Source: Lysobacter capsici | GTDB lineage: Bacteria; Pseudomonadota; Gammaproteobacteria; Xanthomonadales; Xanthomonadaceae | Reading direction: 5' to 3' | DNA: 64,000 nucleotides | NCBI RefSeq assembly: GCF_018732085.1 | Contig: NZ_CP076103.1 | Location: forward strand, 124,001 to 188,000 | Shown: piece after piece, positions 26,385-34,736 of the stretch | Layout: every line of letters begins with the position of its first letter | Position numbering within the stretch: the stretch's first letter is position 1 | Made by a program: the position numbers and the translations under genes | The notes under the pieces: model-generated | Database searches by the model: none | What the model was told of the DNA's origin: nothing | The model's input: the letters and a program-made list of their open reading frames with translations, nothing else

Positions 26385-26393
26385 ATTATAGCA
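26385..26393 (-). promoter_or_regulatory. Extended -10 promoter TGCTATAAT for the oxidoreductase
   Basis: The minus strand reads TGCTATAAT, a consensus extended -10, in an otherwise very GC-rich spacer. No good -35 is seen. A hairpin CCGAG/CTCGG (26368-26383) lies in the predicted leader. The 26275-26581 spacer shows nothing else. Confidence 0.6.
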
Positions 26394-26581
26394 ATCGCGG
26401 GGATTGGGGCCGAAAGGCGGACCGGGTGTGCCGCGGCGGCGCGCGTCCGGGCGGTGGCCGATGGGGAGGTGCGCTACCGTGTGGTCCGGGGTCGTGCGGT
26501 CCGAACCGTGCGACGGTTCCATTCATCGCAACCGGACGCCGTGGCGAGCGCATGGCCCATCACTCCGGTGAAGACCACACG

Positions 26582-26935
26582 ATGCCGTCAGCCCCGTATC
26601 ACCGCCCCGCCGATGCGCGGGTAGGGTTCGAACTGCTCGCCTCGCAGCGCGGCGGGCGCACGGGCGCGGTCGTCAGCGGTTACTCGCCGGCCTACGCGGT
26701 GCGCGCCGATTACTGGACCTCGGTGCGGCATGAGTTCATCGACGCCGATACGGTCGAACCGGGCGCACGGGCGCAGGCGTTGGTGTGGTTCCTCACCCCC
26801 GAGGTCTATCCGGGCAGTGTGTGGCCCGGTCGCGTGTTCGAGGTAGCCGAAGGCCAGCGGCGCGTGGCGACGGCGACGGTTGTCGAGGTCTTCAATGCGG
26901 TGCTGGCGCGCGATCCCGCGCCGGCGCAGCGATAG
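26582..26935 (+). CDS. Stand-alone EF-Tu domain III-like protein
   Basis: A 117-residue protein that aligns by eye along its length with domain III of elongation factor Tu. Matching blocks are GGRTGAVVSGYSPAY (cf. GGRHTPFFKGYRPQF), DTVEPGARAQALVWFL (cf. VMPGDNIKMVVTLI) and VFEVAEGQRRVATATVVEVF (cf. RFAIREGGRTVGAGVVAKV). No GTPase domain is present. The role is unknown; it may be a beta-barrel binding module. The start codon follows only a weak ribosome site. Confidence 0.7.
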   Translation: MPSAPYHRPADARVGFELLASQRGGRTGAVVSGYSPAYAVRADYWTSVRHEFIDADTVEPGARAQALVWFLTPEVYPGSVWPGRVFEVAEGQRRVATATVVEVFNAVLARDPAPAQR

Positions 26936-27086
26936 CCCGCGTCGTACCGACACGCAGTTTCGCCGCTTCGTTGCGGCAGCGCACCGTGCGCATGCATCGG
27001 CCGATCCGAACCGGCAGCGTCTCGCCCGATCCGGGTCGAGACCGGCCGGCTCCGGTCCACCGAGCCGGCATTTCCACCGACATCGC

Positions 27087-28562
27087 CTAGCCGATCGAGC
27101 GCGCTCCGCGCGACGGCGCATCGGGCTGCACCGCTTGCTGGGTTTCGGGCGCCTGCGCGGCCTGCTGCTGCTCCTGGCGATCGACCGTGGCCACCGCCTG
27201 CCGGCGCATGTCCTGGCCCGCGGGCAGGTTGCGCGCCGCGTCCAGGGCGTTGCGGTCGCCGGCGATCAATCCGTCGAGCAGCGCGTTCGCATCGCCGCCG
27301 GCGGACGCGGTGCGCGGGCCGGTCGGCGCGCGACCTTCCACCGGCGTCCGCGGTTCCAATGCGCTGCGGCGATCGGGCGCGTCCCGGTTCGGCGCCGGAT
27401 CGGGCAGGCGGAACTCCGCGCCGCCGCTCGGCAGGCCGCGGGTGCTGCCGCCACCGCCGCCGCCCAGTGGAATCGTCAGCCCGAACACGCCGGAGGTGCC
27501 GCGGCCATCGGTGGCGACCCGGCCGAAGAAACTCACCCCGCTGGAGGGTTCGCGGTAATTGATCTCGGCCTGGCCGCCGAAGGTCTGCCGCCCGCCCTGG
27601 TCGCGCTCGAAATTCAGCCGGCCGCTCGCGGTCAGGTTGGGCGCCAAGGTGGTGTCCAGGGTCGGGCCGAACCGGTAGGCGCCGCCGGGATTGAACGCGG
27701 CGGATGCGCCCACGCGCAGCCAGTTGTCGGTGCCGAAGGCCTGGCTCGCGGAGGCTTCCACGCCGGTCCCCTGCGGGCTGCGGGTGACCGCGGTGCTGAG
27801 GTTGAAGCCGCCCGGGCCGCCGTTGAACGCGGCGTTCAAGCCGGTGGTGTCGGTGCCGCTGTCATGGCGAATGCCGCCGCTGAGCACGCGGCCGCCGCCG
27901 AGCTCGTGGCGCGCGTCCAGCGACGCGACGCTGCCGGTCGGCGATTGCGAATACAGCGCCGACAGCTGGCTGGTCCCCAACTGCAGGCTGCCGAAGCCGG
28001 TGTAGGTGTTGGTCTGCAGGTTGCCGGCCACGCCCAGCGACAGCCGGTCGACGCCGTCGGTGCGGCTGCCGGCGACCACGAAACCGTTCGGGTTGCCGCC
28101 GATCGCCAGGGTGGTGGGGCCGTTGCTCGCGCCGGCGAACCCCGACACCACGCCGTTGCGCGGATCGGTGAGGGTGGCGCCGAGCGAGGTCACGCTGCCG
28201 TCCGGGCCGGCGATCGTCTGCCGCTGAAAATGGCCGAACAGCGGCGTGTTGCCCGACCAGGCGATCCCCGAGCCTTCGGACCGGCCGGGCAAGGTGACCG
28301 GCGCCGTCAAGCCGGCCGGCCCCAGGCCCGGACCGAGCACGCTCAACGGGTCTTGCGACGGCGGTATCCGGAAGCCCGGCACCGGCCCGGTGGGCGGCGC
28401 GGACGGCAGCGGCCAAGGCCCGGTGGCGGACATGTCCGGCCACTGCGACTGCGGAAGCTGGAAGCCGAACGGCTGCAGGCGCACGTCCGCCGCAGGCGGG
28501 GTGGGCGAACCGCTCGGCGGCGGCATGTGTCCATTGGTGGGACTGGTGGGATCACCCATCAT
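27087..28562 (-). CDS. Beta-strand-rich orphan protein with Pro-rich head and Gln-rich tail
   Basis: A 491-residue protein. Residues 1-90 are Pro/Ser/Gly-rich. About 95-370 is a run of alternating polar/hydrophobic strands with short turns (for example NTYTGFGSLQLG, VASLDARHELGGGRV, NLTASGRLNFERDQ, SGVSFFGRVATDG), as in outer-membrane barrels. A poly-Gly stretch follows, then a charged tail with DRQEQQQAAQ. There is no signal peptide, which is unexpected for a barrel. GGAG lies 4 nt before the first ATG and 7 nt before the second (28559), so either may be used. No family is recognised. The tail faintly resembles Gln-rich ends of type IV secretion substrates of Xanthomonadaceae; this is speculative. 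Confidence 0.65.
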   Translation of the reverse strand: MMGDPTSPTNGHMPPPSGSPTPPAADVRLQPFGFQLPQSQWPDMSATGPWPLPSAPPTGPVPGFRIPPSQDPLSVLGPGLGPAGLTAPVTLPGRSEGSGIAWSGNTPLFGHFQRQTIAGPDGSVTSLGATLTDPRNGVVSGFAGASNGPTTLAIGGNPNGFVVAGSRTDGVDRLSLGVAGNLQTNTYTGFGSLQLGTSQLSALYSQSPTGSVASLDARHELGGGRVLSGGIRHDSGTDTTGLNAAFNGGPGGFNLSTAVTRSPQGTGVEASASQAFGTDNWLRVGASAAFNPGGAYRFGPTLDTTLAPNLTASGRLNFERDQGGRQTFGGQAEINYREPSSGVSFFGRVATDGRGTSGVFGLTIPLGGGGGGSTRGLPSGGAEFRLPDPAPNRDAPDRRSALEPRTPVEGRAPTGPRTASAGGDANALLDGLIAGDRNALDAARNLPAGQDMRRQAVATVDRQEQQQAAQAPETQQAVQPDAPSRGARSIG

Positions 28563-28759
28563 GCTTCTCCATTTGCTCGACCCGTTGCGTACTGTGCTAC
28601 CAGCAGCGCAGAAAGGTATAAAACTTCCGTGAAATGGTCGCAATTTCAGGACGAAAGGCCGCCCGGCCGGGCACCTTCCGCGGCCGCCGCCGCGCCTGTC
28701 CCGCCCTGGCTTTGCCGATCGATGCAGCGACCGCCCACCACGCCGGGAACCGAATCCTC

Positions 28760-29350
28760 ATGCCCCTGACGCTGCACCTGCGCACCCTCGACCCCGGCAT
28801 GGCGCAAGCCTGGCGAGCGGTTTTCAGCGAATCCGAAGCGACGGTCGAGGTCGGCGACATCCTCGACGCGCCCGCCGACGCGATCCTCAGCCCGGCCAAC
28901 AGTTTCGGTTTCATGGACGGCGGCATCGACCTGCTGTATTCGCGCTACTTCGGCTGGGAGCTGCAGGACGCGGTGCAGGCGCGGATACGCAGCGAACACG
29001 GCGGCGAACTGCCGGTCGGCCAGGCGATCGTGGTGGCGACCGGCCACGCGGCGTTCGCGTTCCTGGTCAGCGCGCCGACCATGCGCGTGCCGATGCCGGT
29101 GGATCGCACGACCAACGTCTATCTGGCCTTCCGCGCCGCGCTGATCGCGATCGACGCGCACAACCGCGGCCGCGCCGACACGATCGCGTCGCTGACCAGC
29201 CCCGCGCTAGGCGCCGGCATCGGCGCGATGCCGTTCGATCGCGTGGCGCGGCAGATGCGCGCGGCCTATGCCGACGTCGTGCTGGGCGAAACGCACTGGC
29301 GCGACAGCGCGCGCGGGGTGCTGGCGCAGCATGCGGGGTTGATGCGTTGA
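28760..29350 (+). CDS. Macro-domain protein
   Basis: A 196-residue single-domain protein. Residues about 27-60 (VEVGDILDAPADAILSPANS, then FGFMDGGIDLLYS) match the macro-domain ADP-ribose-binding loop, where the Asn of the SPANS motif and the following Gly-rich loop contact the nucleotide. The late motif LTSPALGAGIGAMPFDRVARQM is typical of the phosphate loop and following helix. It may bind or hydrolyse ADP-ribose derivatives. There is no toxin or NAD-enzyme gene adjacent, so the physiological role is open. Confidence 0.82.
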   Translation: MPLTLHLRTLDPGMAQAWRAVFSESEATVEVGDILDAPADAILSPANSFGFMDGGIDLLYSRYFGWELQDAVQARIRSEHGGELPVGQAIVVATGHAAFAFLVSAPTMRVPMPVDRTTNVYLAFRAALIAIDAHNRGRADTIASLTSPALGAGIGAMPFDRVARQMRAAYADVVLGETHWRDSARGVLAQHAGLMR

Positions 29351-29626
29351 CGGGCCATGCATCGCGGGTGACGCAGTTCATCGCCGAGGATAGCGGGACG
29401 AACCTGTTCGGCGCTGCGAAGAGCAGGTCCAGCAAGGCGGTCACGCAACGCGCCGAGTGATGCAGGAAGACACTTGGCCCGTTGACCCAGGAAAGTGCAT
29501 TCCGCACACGCCAAGCACGGACAAATGCCGCCGCGGCGAACGGCCGATACTGCGGGACGCACGCGCTACGCGGGCCGTCGCCGTTTCATTCGCAGCAGAT
29601 CATTCGCGCCAGGCTGGGGAGCCGCC

Positions 29627-31081
29627 ATGAACTTGAGTCGTTCGATCGTGTTCGCGTTGTCGTTGTGCTTGTCCGTGGCCGCCGGCGCGGCCGAGCCGCC
29701 CAAACCCGCGGCCACGCCGGCCGCGGCGAAGGCGCCGGCCCAATCGCCGTTCCTGGCTTACGAGCAATCGTCGCTGGCCTTCACCCATGCCGACGTGGTC
29801 GACGGCACCGGCGCGCCGATCCGGCGCGATCAGACCTTGCTGGTCGAAAACGGAAAGATCCGCGCGCTGGGCGCGAGCGGACGTATCGCGATTCCGAAGG
29901 GCGCGACCGTGATCGATGCGCGCGGCAAGACCTTGTTGCCGGGTTTGGTGATGATGCACGAGCACATGTTCTATCCGACCGGGCATGGCAACTATTCGGA
30001 AATGGTGCACAGCTTTCCGGCGCTGTATCTGGCCGGTGGCGTGACCACCCTGCGCACCGCCGGCGCGATGCTGCCGTACGCCGATCTCAACATGCGCGCG
30101 CAGATCCAGGCCGGCGCGATCGCCGGGCCGGACATGGACGTGACCGCGCCGCTGCTCAACGGCCCCGGATTGGCGGTGCTGGCGGTCAAGGTGGTCAACG
30201 GCGCGGACGACGCCGAGCGCGCGGTGAGTTACTGGGCCGACGAGGGCGTGGATTCGTACAAGGCCTACATGCACATCCGCCGCGATGAATTGCAACGCAT
30301 CATCGAGGTCGCGCACCGGCGCTCGCGCAAGGTCACCGCGCATCTGTGCTCGGTGACCTTCGCCGAAGCCTCGGCGATGGGCATCGACAATCTCGAACAC
30401 GGCTTCGCGTTCGCGTCGGACTTCGCGACCGACAAGCAGGCCGACGCCTGTCCTGCGTCGATCACCCGCTCGCTCGCCGATCTGGACCTGGACGCGCCGC
30501 AGATGCGCGCGCTGATCGATCTGTTGGTCGCGCGCAAGGTCGCGATCACCTCGACCTTGCCGGTGTTCGAGACGCTCGTGGCGCGGCGGCCGAAGGTGCC
30601 TGAGGCGGCGTTGTCGTTGCTGCTGCCCGAAGTGCGCGAGCAGTACGAGGCCGGTTGGACGTCGATGCAGGCCAAGCCGGCCGATTGGGAATGGGCGCGG
30701 TTGTTTCCGAAGCTCGGCCAATGGGAGAAGCGCTTCGCCGACGCCGGCGGTCTGTTGCTGGCCGGCACCGATCCGACCGGTTACGGCGGGGTGATTCCGG
30801 GCTATGCGAGCAAGCGCCAGATTCAGTTGATGGTCGAGGCGGGCTTCTCGTTCGAACAGGCGGTGCGGGTGGCGAGCTTGAACGGTGCGCGCTATCTGGG
30901 TCGAGAGGCGAGCATTGGCAGTCTGGAAGTGGGCAAGCGCGCCGATGTCGTGATGATCGATGGCGATCCGACCCGCGATGCCGGCGCCATCGAGCGGATG
31001 CCGTTGGTGTTCAAGGAAGGCAAGGGCTACAAGACCGAGGCGATCTTCGAGGCGATGAGGGGGAAGGTGGGGTTGCATTGA
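29627..31081 (+). CDS. Exported metal-dependent amidohydrolase
   Basis: A 484-residue imidazolonepropionase-like amidohydrolase. The signal peptide ends near residue 22 (SLCLSVAAGAAE). The metal motif HEH appears in LLPGLVMMHEHMFYP in place of HxH. The carboxylated-Lys position falls around DSYKAYMHIRRDE. Later metal sites are VTAHLCSVTFAEASAMGIDNLEHG and LAGTDPTGYGG. The substrate is unknown; exported relatives act on dipeptides or amides. A GGGGAG ribosome site precedes the ATG. The 29351-29626 gap upstream holds no gene. Confidence 0.88.
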   Translation: MNLSRSIVFALSLCLSVAAGAAEPPKPAATPAAAKAPAQSPFLAYEQSSLAFTHADVVDGTGAPIRRDQTLLVENGKIRALGASGRIAIPKGATVIDARGKTLLPGLVMMHEHMFYPTGHGNYSEMVHSFPALYLAGGVTTLRTAGAMLPYADLNMRAQIQAGAIAGPDMDVTAPLLNGPGLAVLAVKVVNGADDAERAVSYWADEGVDSYKAYMHIRRDELQRIIEVAHRRSRKVTAHLCSVTFAEASAMGIDNLEHGFAFASDFATDKQADACPASITRSLADLDLDAPQMRALIDLLVARKVAITSTLPVFETLVARRPKVPEAALSLLLPEVREQYEAGWTSMQAKPADWEWARLFPKLGQWEKRFADAGGLLLAGTDPTGYGGVIPGYASKRQIQLMVEAGFSFEQAVRVASLNGARYLGREASIGSLEVGKRADVVMIDGDPTRDAGAIERMPLVFKEGKGYKTEAIFEAMRGKVGLH

Positions 31082-31164
31082 TGCGCTTGGGGTGTCGTTA
31101 CTTTGGTTATTCGTGGGTGTGGGAGGTGATGGCGCGGCCATGATGTCGACCATGTTGTTCGGAC

Positions 31165-31566
31165 GGGCGCGTTGGTTTGCCCCCTTTGGAAAAGGGGGCT
31201 GGCGCCCGACGTTCAGTCGGTAGCGAGGTGGGCGTTTGTGGCGCGGGGGATTTGCTTTTTGCTGGGAACTCGTCGCGATTTGAACGAAAAGCAAATCCCC
31301 CCTGCCCCCCTTTTTCAAAGGGGGGAACAGCAAAAGCATTCGCTTCGTTGGTGCGACTTTTTTTGTGGCTGTGGTGTCGACGGCTTTGTCCGGACAAGCG
31401 CGTTGGTTTGCCCCCTTTGGAAAAGGGGGCTGGCGCCCGGCGTTTATTCGTTGGCAAGGTGAATGTTTGCAGCGCGGGGGATTTGCTTTTTGCTTGGATG
31501 CCGTCGCTGCTTGAGCGAAAAGCAAATCCCCCCAGCCCCCCTTTTTCAAAGGGGGGAACAGCACGG
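31165..31566. repeat. Tandemly duplicated composite hairpin (about 231-bp period)
   Basis: Each copy consists of GCCCCCTTTGGAAAAGGGGGC, GCGGGGGATTTGCTTTTTGC, a variable spacer, GCAAATCCCCCC and CCCCCTTTTTCAAAGGGGGG. The copies run about 31165-31330 and 31396-31566. Single copies of the family lie at 37111, 41281 and 52163, and a fragment near 62918. The 31082-31630 spacer contains no gene. Confidence 0.8.
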
Positions 31567-31630
31567 GTGGGTGATGTAACGCGGCAGGCAGGCTTGAACG
31601 AGAGCGCGGGTGTGAACGATTGAGCGCCGC

Positions 31631-32776
31631 TCAGCGCAGACCGGCGATCCAGCTGTCGCGCACATGCAGCTTATCGTCTAACGCCACCAGGTCAGCGCGA
31701 TATCCCGGCGCGATGCGTCCGAGTTCGTGGCCCAGGCCGATGAAGTCGGCCGGGTAGGCCGAGGCCATGCGGCAGGCTTCGTCCAGCGGTAGGCCGAGCC
31801 GTTGCACGGTGTTGCGCACCGCGCTCGCCATGTCGAGCGCGGAGCCGGCGAGGGTGCCGTCGGCGGTGGTGCATTTGCCGTTGCGGCAGGTCATGGTCTG
31901 GCCGTACAGGACGAAGTCGTCCTGCTCGCCGCCGACCGGCGGCATCGCGTCGGTGACCAGGATGATCTTGCCGCGCGGCTTGGCCGCGATGGCGATGCGC
32001 AGCGACGCGTCGTGGACATGTTCGCCGTCGACGATCACCCCGCACCACGCGTTCGGGTCTTCGATGCAGGCGCCCACGCCGCCGGGGTCGCGGCTGCCGA
32101 GCGGGGTCATCGCGTTGAACAGATGGGTCACACCGCTGACGCCGTGAGCGAACGCATCGCGCAGACGATCGTAATCGGCGGCGGTGTGGCCGGCGCTGAG
32201 CAGCACACCGCGCGCGGCCAGCGCCTGCAAGGTGGCGTTGTCGAAACGTTCCGGCGCCAGAGTCAGCAGGGTCTTGCCGACTTCGAGCGAGGCGATCTGA
32301 TCGAGTTCGGCCTCGCTGGGCGTGTGGAACTTGTCGGGGTTGTGGACGCCCTTGCGTGCGGCGGCCAGGTACGGCCCTTCCAGGTGGATGCCGAGAATGC
32401 CGGGCACGTTTTGCGCGATCGCCTCGCGCACCGCATCGATCGCGCGCAGCATCACCGACACGTCGTCGCTGATCAGGGTCGGCAGCATCCCAGTGGTGCC
32501 GAACTTGCGGTGCGCCTGGGCGATGCGGCGCAGGCCGTCGACATCGGGCGCATCGTTGAACAACACATCGCCGCCGCCGTTGACCTGGGTGTCGATGAAG
32601 CCGGGCACCAAGTAATCGCCGCGCAAGTCGATCGTCTGGGTTCCGCTAGGCGCCGGCCCGGGCAACACCGCGACGATGTACCCGCCCTCGACGATCACGC
32701 TCAGATCCGATTCGAACCCGCGCTCGCTCAGAACGCGCCCGTTGACGAAGGCGATGACGCCGGCAGTGACGGACAT
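31631..32776 (-). CDS. nagA: N-acetylglucosamine-6-phosphate deacetylase
   Basis: A 381-residue NagA. It removes acetate from GlcNAc-6-P in the cytoplasm. Amidohydrolase metal and substrate motifs are present: PGFIDTQVNGGGD, ILGIHLEGPYLA, SAGHTAADYD, VTHLFNAMTPLGSRDPG and ILVTDAMPPVGG with the catalytic Asp. Length is normal. It follows nagB-II by 13 nt on the same strand and shares the operon with a GntR regulator. This order (regulator, deaminase, deacetylase) suits growth on chitin-derived GlcNAc. Confidence 0.95.
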   Translation of the reverse strand: MSVTAGVIAFVNGRVLSERGFESDLSVIVEGGYIVAVLPGPAPSGTQTIDLRGDYLVPGFIDTQVNGGGDVLFNDAPDVDGLRRIAQAHRKFGTTGMLPTLISDDVSVMLRAIDAVREAIAQNVPGILGIHLEGPYLAAARKGVHNPDKFHTPSEAELDQIASLEVGKTLLTLAPERFDNATLQALAARGVLLSAGHTAADYDRLRDAFAHGVSGVTHLFNAMTPLGSRDPGGVGACIEDPNAWCGVIVDGEHVHDASLRIAIAAKPRGKIILVTDAMPPVGGEQDDFVLYGQTMTCRNGKCTTADGTLAGSALDMASAVRNTVQRLGLPLDEACRMASAYPADFIGLGHELGRIAPGYRADLVALDDKLHVRDSWIAGLR

Positions 32777-32789
32777 GGCGATGCGTTCC

Positions 32790-33839
32790 TCAGACCGTCT
32801 CGGTGACTTTGTTGAGATGCGGCGGCAGGTCGGGGTTGTAGCCGCGCGCGACCGCGAGCGCGTTGACCGCCTGGTAGAAGCTCGCCACGGTGATCAGCGG
32901 CGTCATCGCCGGATGCGAGGAACGCGCGAGCGGCAGGGCGTCGCCGCCATGGATGCCCGGCGCGGCCAGCCACACCGGCGCGCCGCGCGCGCGGAACTCG
33001 CGCGCGACCGCGACCGTGCCGTCGCCGGTGCCGTCGTCCTGGGCGAAGGCGAGCACCGGGAAACCGGGGCCGACGATCGCCATCGGCCCGTGCTTGACCT
33101 CGGCGCTGCTGAAGGCTTCCGCGTGCAGGCCACAGGTTTCCTTGAACTTGAGCGCGGCTTCCTGGGCCGCGCCCAGGCCCAGACCGCGGCCGATCACGAA
33201 CAGATTGCGCGCATCGGTCAGGCCCTCGACCAGCGGCGACCAATCCTGCTTCGACGCCTCGCGCAGCGCATCGGGCAAGGCATGCACGGCGTTGAACAGC
33301 GCCGCATCGTTGCTCCAGCGCGCGGTCAGCTGCAGCAGCGCGGCCAGCGAACACAGGTAACTCTTGGTCGCCGCGACGCTGGTTTCCGGGCCGGCGTGCA
33401 GGCCCAGCACGGTGTCGGCGAGCTGCGCCAACGGCGAATCGGTGACGTTGACCAACGCGACCACGTAGGCGCCGGCGGCCTTGGCGATCTCGGCGTTGCG
33501 CAGCAGGTCGGGGCTCTTGCCCGACTGCGAGATCGCCACGAACAACGCGCCTTCGAGCTTGGGCCGGACCGCATACACCGAACCCACCGACGGCGAGGCC
33601 GAGGCGGTGACCAATCCCAGCTGCGTTTCGAACAGATATTTGCCGTAGGTCGCGGCGTGATCGGAACTGCCGCGCGCGCAGGTCACGATGAAACGCGGCG
33701 GCTGTTGTTGCAGGCGCTCGGCCAGGGCGTCGACGCTGTCGGCGTTGGCGGCGAATTGGCGCGCGACCGCGTCGCCGGCTTCGTGCGCCTCGGCGTACAT
33801 GCGGGTGCTCGTCGGGTCCAGCAGGGTGGGGGTGCTCAC
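32790..33839 (-). CDS. nagB-II: Glucosamine-6-phosphate deaminase, SIS-domain type (NagB-II)
   Basis: A 349-residue protein of two SIS domains without a glutaminase domain, so not GlmS. The first SIS domain (about 45-175) has ARGSSDHAA and ISQSGKSPDLL; the second (about 200-335) has GRGLGLGAAQEAALKFKET and EVKHGPMAIV. In Proteobacteria such proteins next to nagA convert GlcN-6-P to Fru-6-P plus ammonia. The stop of the GntR gene overlaps its start by 4 nt. The alternative label would be a fructosamine deglycase-like SIS protein, less likely here because of nagA. Confidence 0.92.
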   Translation of the reverse strand: MSTPTLLDPTSTRMYAEAHEAGDAVARQFAANADSVDALAERLQQQPPRFIVTCARGSSDHAATYGKYLFETQLGLVTASASPSVGSVYAVRPKLEGALFVAISQSGKSPDLLRNAEIAKAAGAYVVALVNVTDSPLAQLADTVLGLHAGPETSVAATKSYLCSLAALLQLTARWSNDAALFNAVHALPDALREASKQDWSPLVEGLTDARNLFVIGRGLGLGAAQEAALKFKETCGLHAEAFSSAEVKHGPMAIVGPGFPVLAFAQDDGTGDGTVAVAREFRARGAPVWLAAPGIHGGDALPLARSSHPAMTPLITVASFYQAVNALAVARGYNPDLPPHLNKVTETV

Positions 33840-34588
33840 GGCGTGGGTTCGCTCTGCAGTTCGGCGACGAAGTCGTAGGCGTCGCCACGGTAGAAGGATC
33901 GGGTGAACTCGACGACACGACCGTCGTCGAGGAACGTGCGGCGTTCGATGAACAATCCGGGCGCGCCTTCGGGCAGGTTCATCAGCCGCGCCTGTTCGGC
34001 GTCGAAGGCGATCGCGCGTAGCCGTTGCAGGGCGCGCGCGGGGCGGATGTCGAGCTTGGCGAAGGCTTCGTACAGCGAGTTTTCGACCAGGGCCGGATCG
34101 GGCAGCACCGACAGCGGCACCACCGTGCGTTCCAGCGCGAGCGCCACGCCGTCGGCGGTGCGCAGGCGGTAATAGCGGATCACCGCCGCGCCCGGCGACA
34201 GGTTCAGCGCCATCGCTTCTTCCGGGGTGACCTCGCCGACGCCGCGTTCGAGGAAGGTCGAGCGCGGATCGAGCCCGCGCGCGCGCAGGTCGTCGGTGAA
34301 GCTGGTCAGGCGCGAAAACGATTTGACGATGCGTTCGGCGACGAAGGTGCCGGCGCCCTGGCGCTGCACCAGCAGCCCGTCGGCGACCAGGCCGGCGATG
34401 GCCTTGCGCACGGTCACCCGCGACAGATCCAGCAGCTTGCCGAGTTCGCGCTCGCCGGGCAGGGCCTGGCCGGCGGTCAGTTCGCCGTTGTCGATCGCGT
34501 GCTGCAGGGTCCGGCGCAGGTGTTGATAGGCCGGTGCGCGGCGCGCGTCGGTCTGGCGGCGGAACTCGCTTTGCAAATAGGACTGCAT
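33836..34588 (-). CDS. GntR-family transcriptional regulator (HutC/NagR subfamily)
   Basis: A 250-residue regulator. The winged helix (about 17-80) has ALPGERELGKLLDLSRVTVR and VQRQGAGTFVAERI. A UTRA ligand domain (about 95-245) follows. By position and subfamily it should sense a GlcNAc-derived phosphosugar and control nagB-II and nagA. The frame extends to 34627 but the ATG at 34588 is the better start. It is divergent from zwf; the spacer has GATACCAG facing three TGGTAT(C) half-sites that are likely operators. Confidence 0.9.
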   Translation of the reverse strand: MQSYLQSEFRRQTDARRAPAYQHLRRTLQHAIDNGELTAGQALPGERELGKLLDLSRVTVRKAIAGLVADGLLVQRQGAGTFVAERIVKSFSRLTSFTDDLRARGLDPRSTFLERGVGEVTPEEAMALNLSPGAAVIRYYRLRTADGVALALERTVVPLSVLPDPALVENSLYEAFAKLDIRPARALQRLRAIAFDAEQARLMNLPEGAPGLFIERRTFLDDGRVVEFTRSFYRGDAYDFVAELQSEPTP

Positions 34589-34596
34589 GGCAAAAA

Positions 34597-34710
34597 GATA
34601 CCAGTCGTAGACCACTGGCGGCAACAAAGCCGTGCTAAACCTAGATAAATCGTTGATTTATTGTCTATTTGTCGAAGTGGTATCTTGCTGGTATCTTTAC
34701 TGGTATGGTT
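34597..34710. promoter_or_regulatory. Operator-like repeats between GntR gene and zwf
   Basis: GATACCAG (34597-34604) is the inverse of CTGGTATC. TGGTATCTTGC (34678), TGGTATCTTTAC (34689) and TGGTATGG (34701) are direct repeats one helical turn apart just upstream of zwf. Between them lies the perfect palindrome ATAAATC-GTT-GATTTAT (34645-34661). The spacer is clearly AT-richer than the surroundings. Confidence 0.6.
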
Positions 34711-34736
34711 AAACCCAGACCTGTCCGAGCCCGTCC

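Noticed and set aside
22663..26391. 1242-codon open frame antisense to the indolepyruvate oxidoreductase
   Set aside because: It is produced by GC-rich codon bias on the opposite strand. The sense gene has intact family motifs, and the antisense product is His/Arg/Asp-rich with no domain.
29067..29507. 146-codon minus-strand frame and a 30-codon GTG frame (29370-29460) after the macro-domain gene
   Set aside because: Neither has a ribosome site or a recognisable product. The first overlaps the macro-domain gene antisense.
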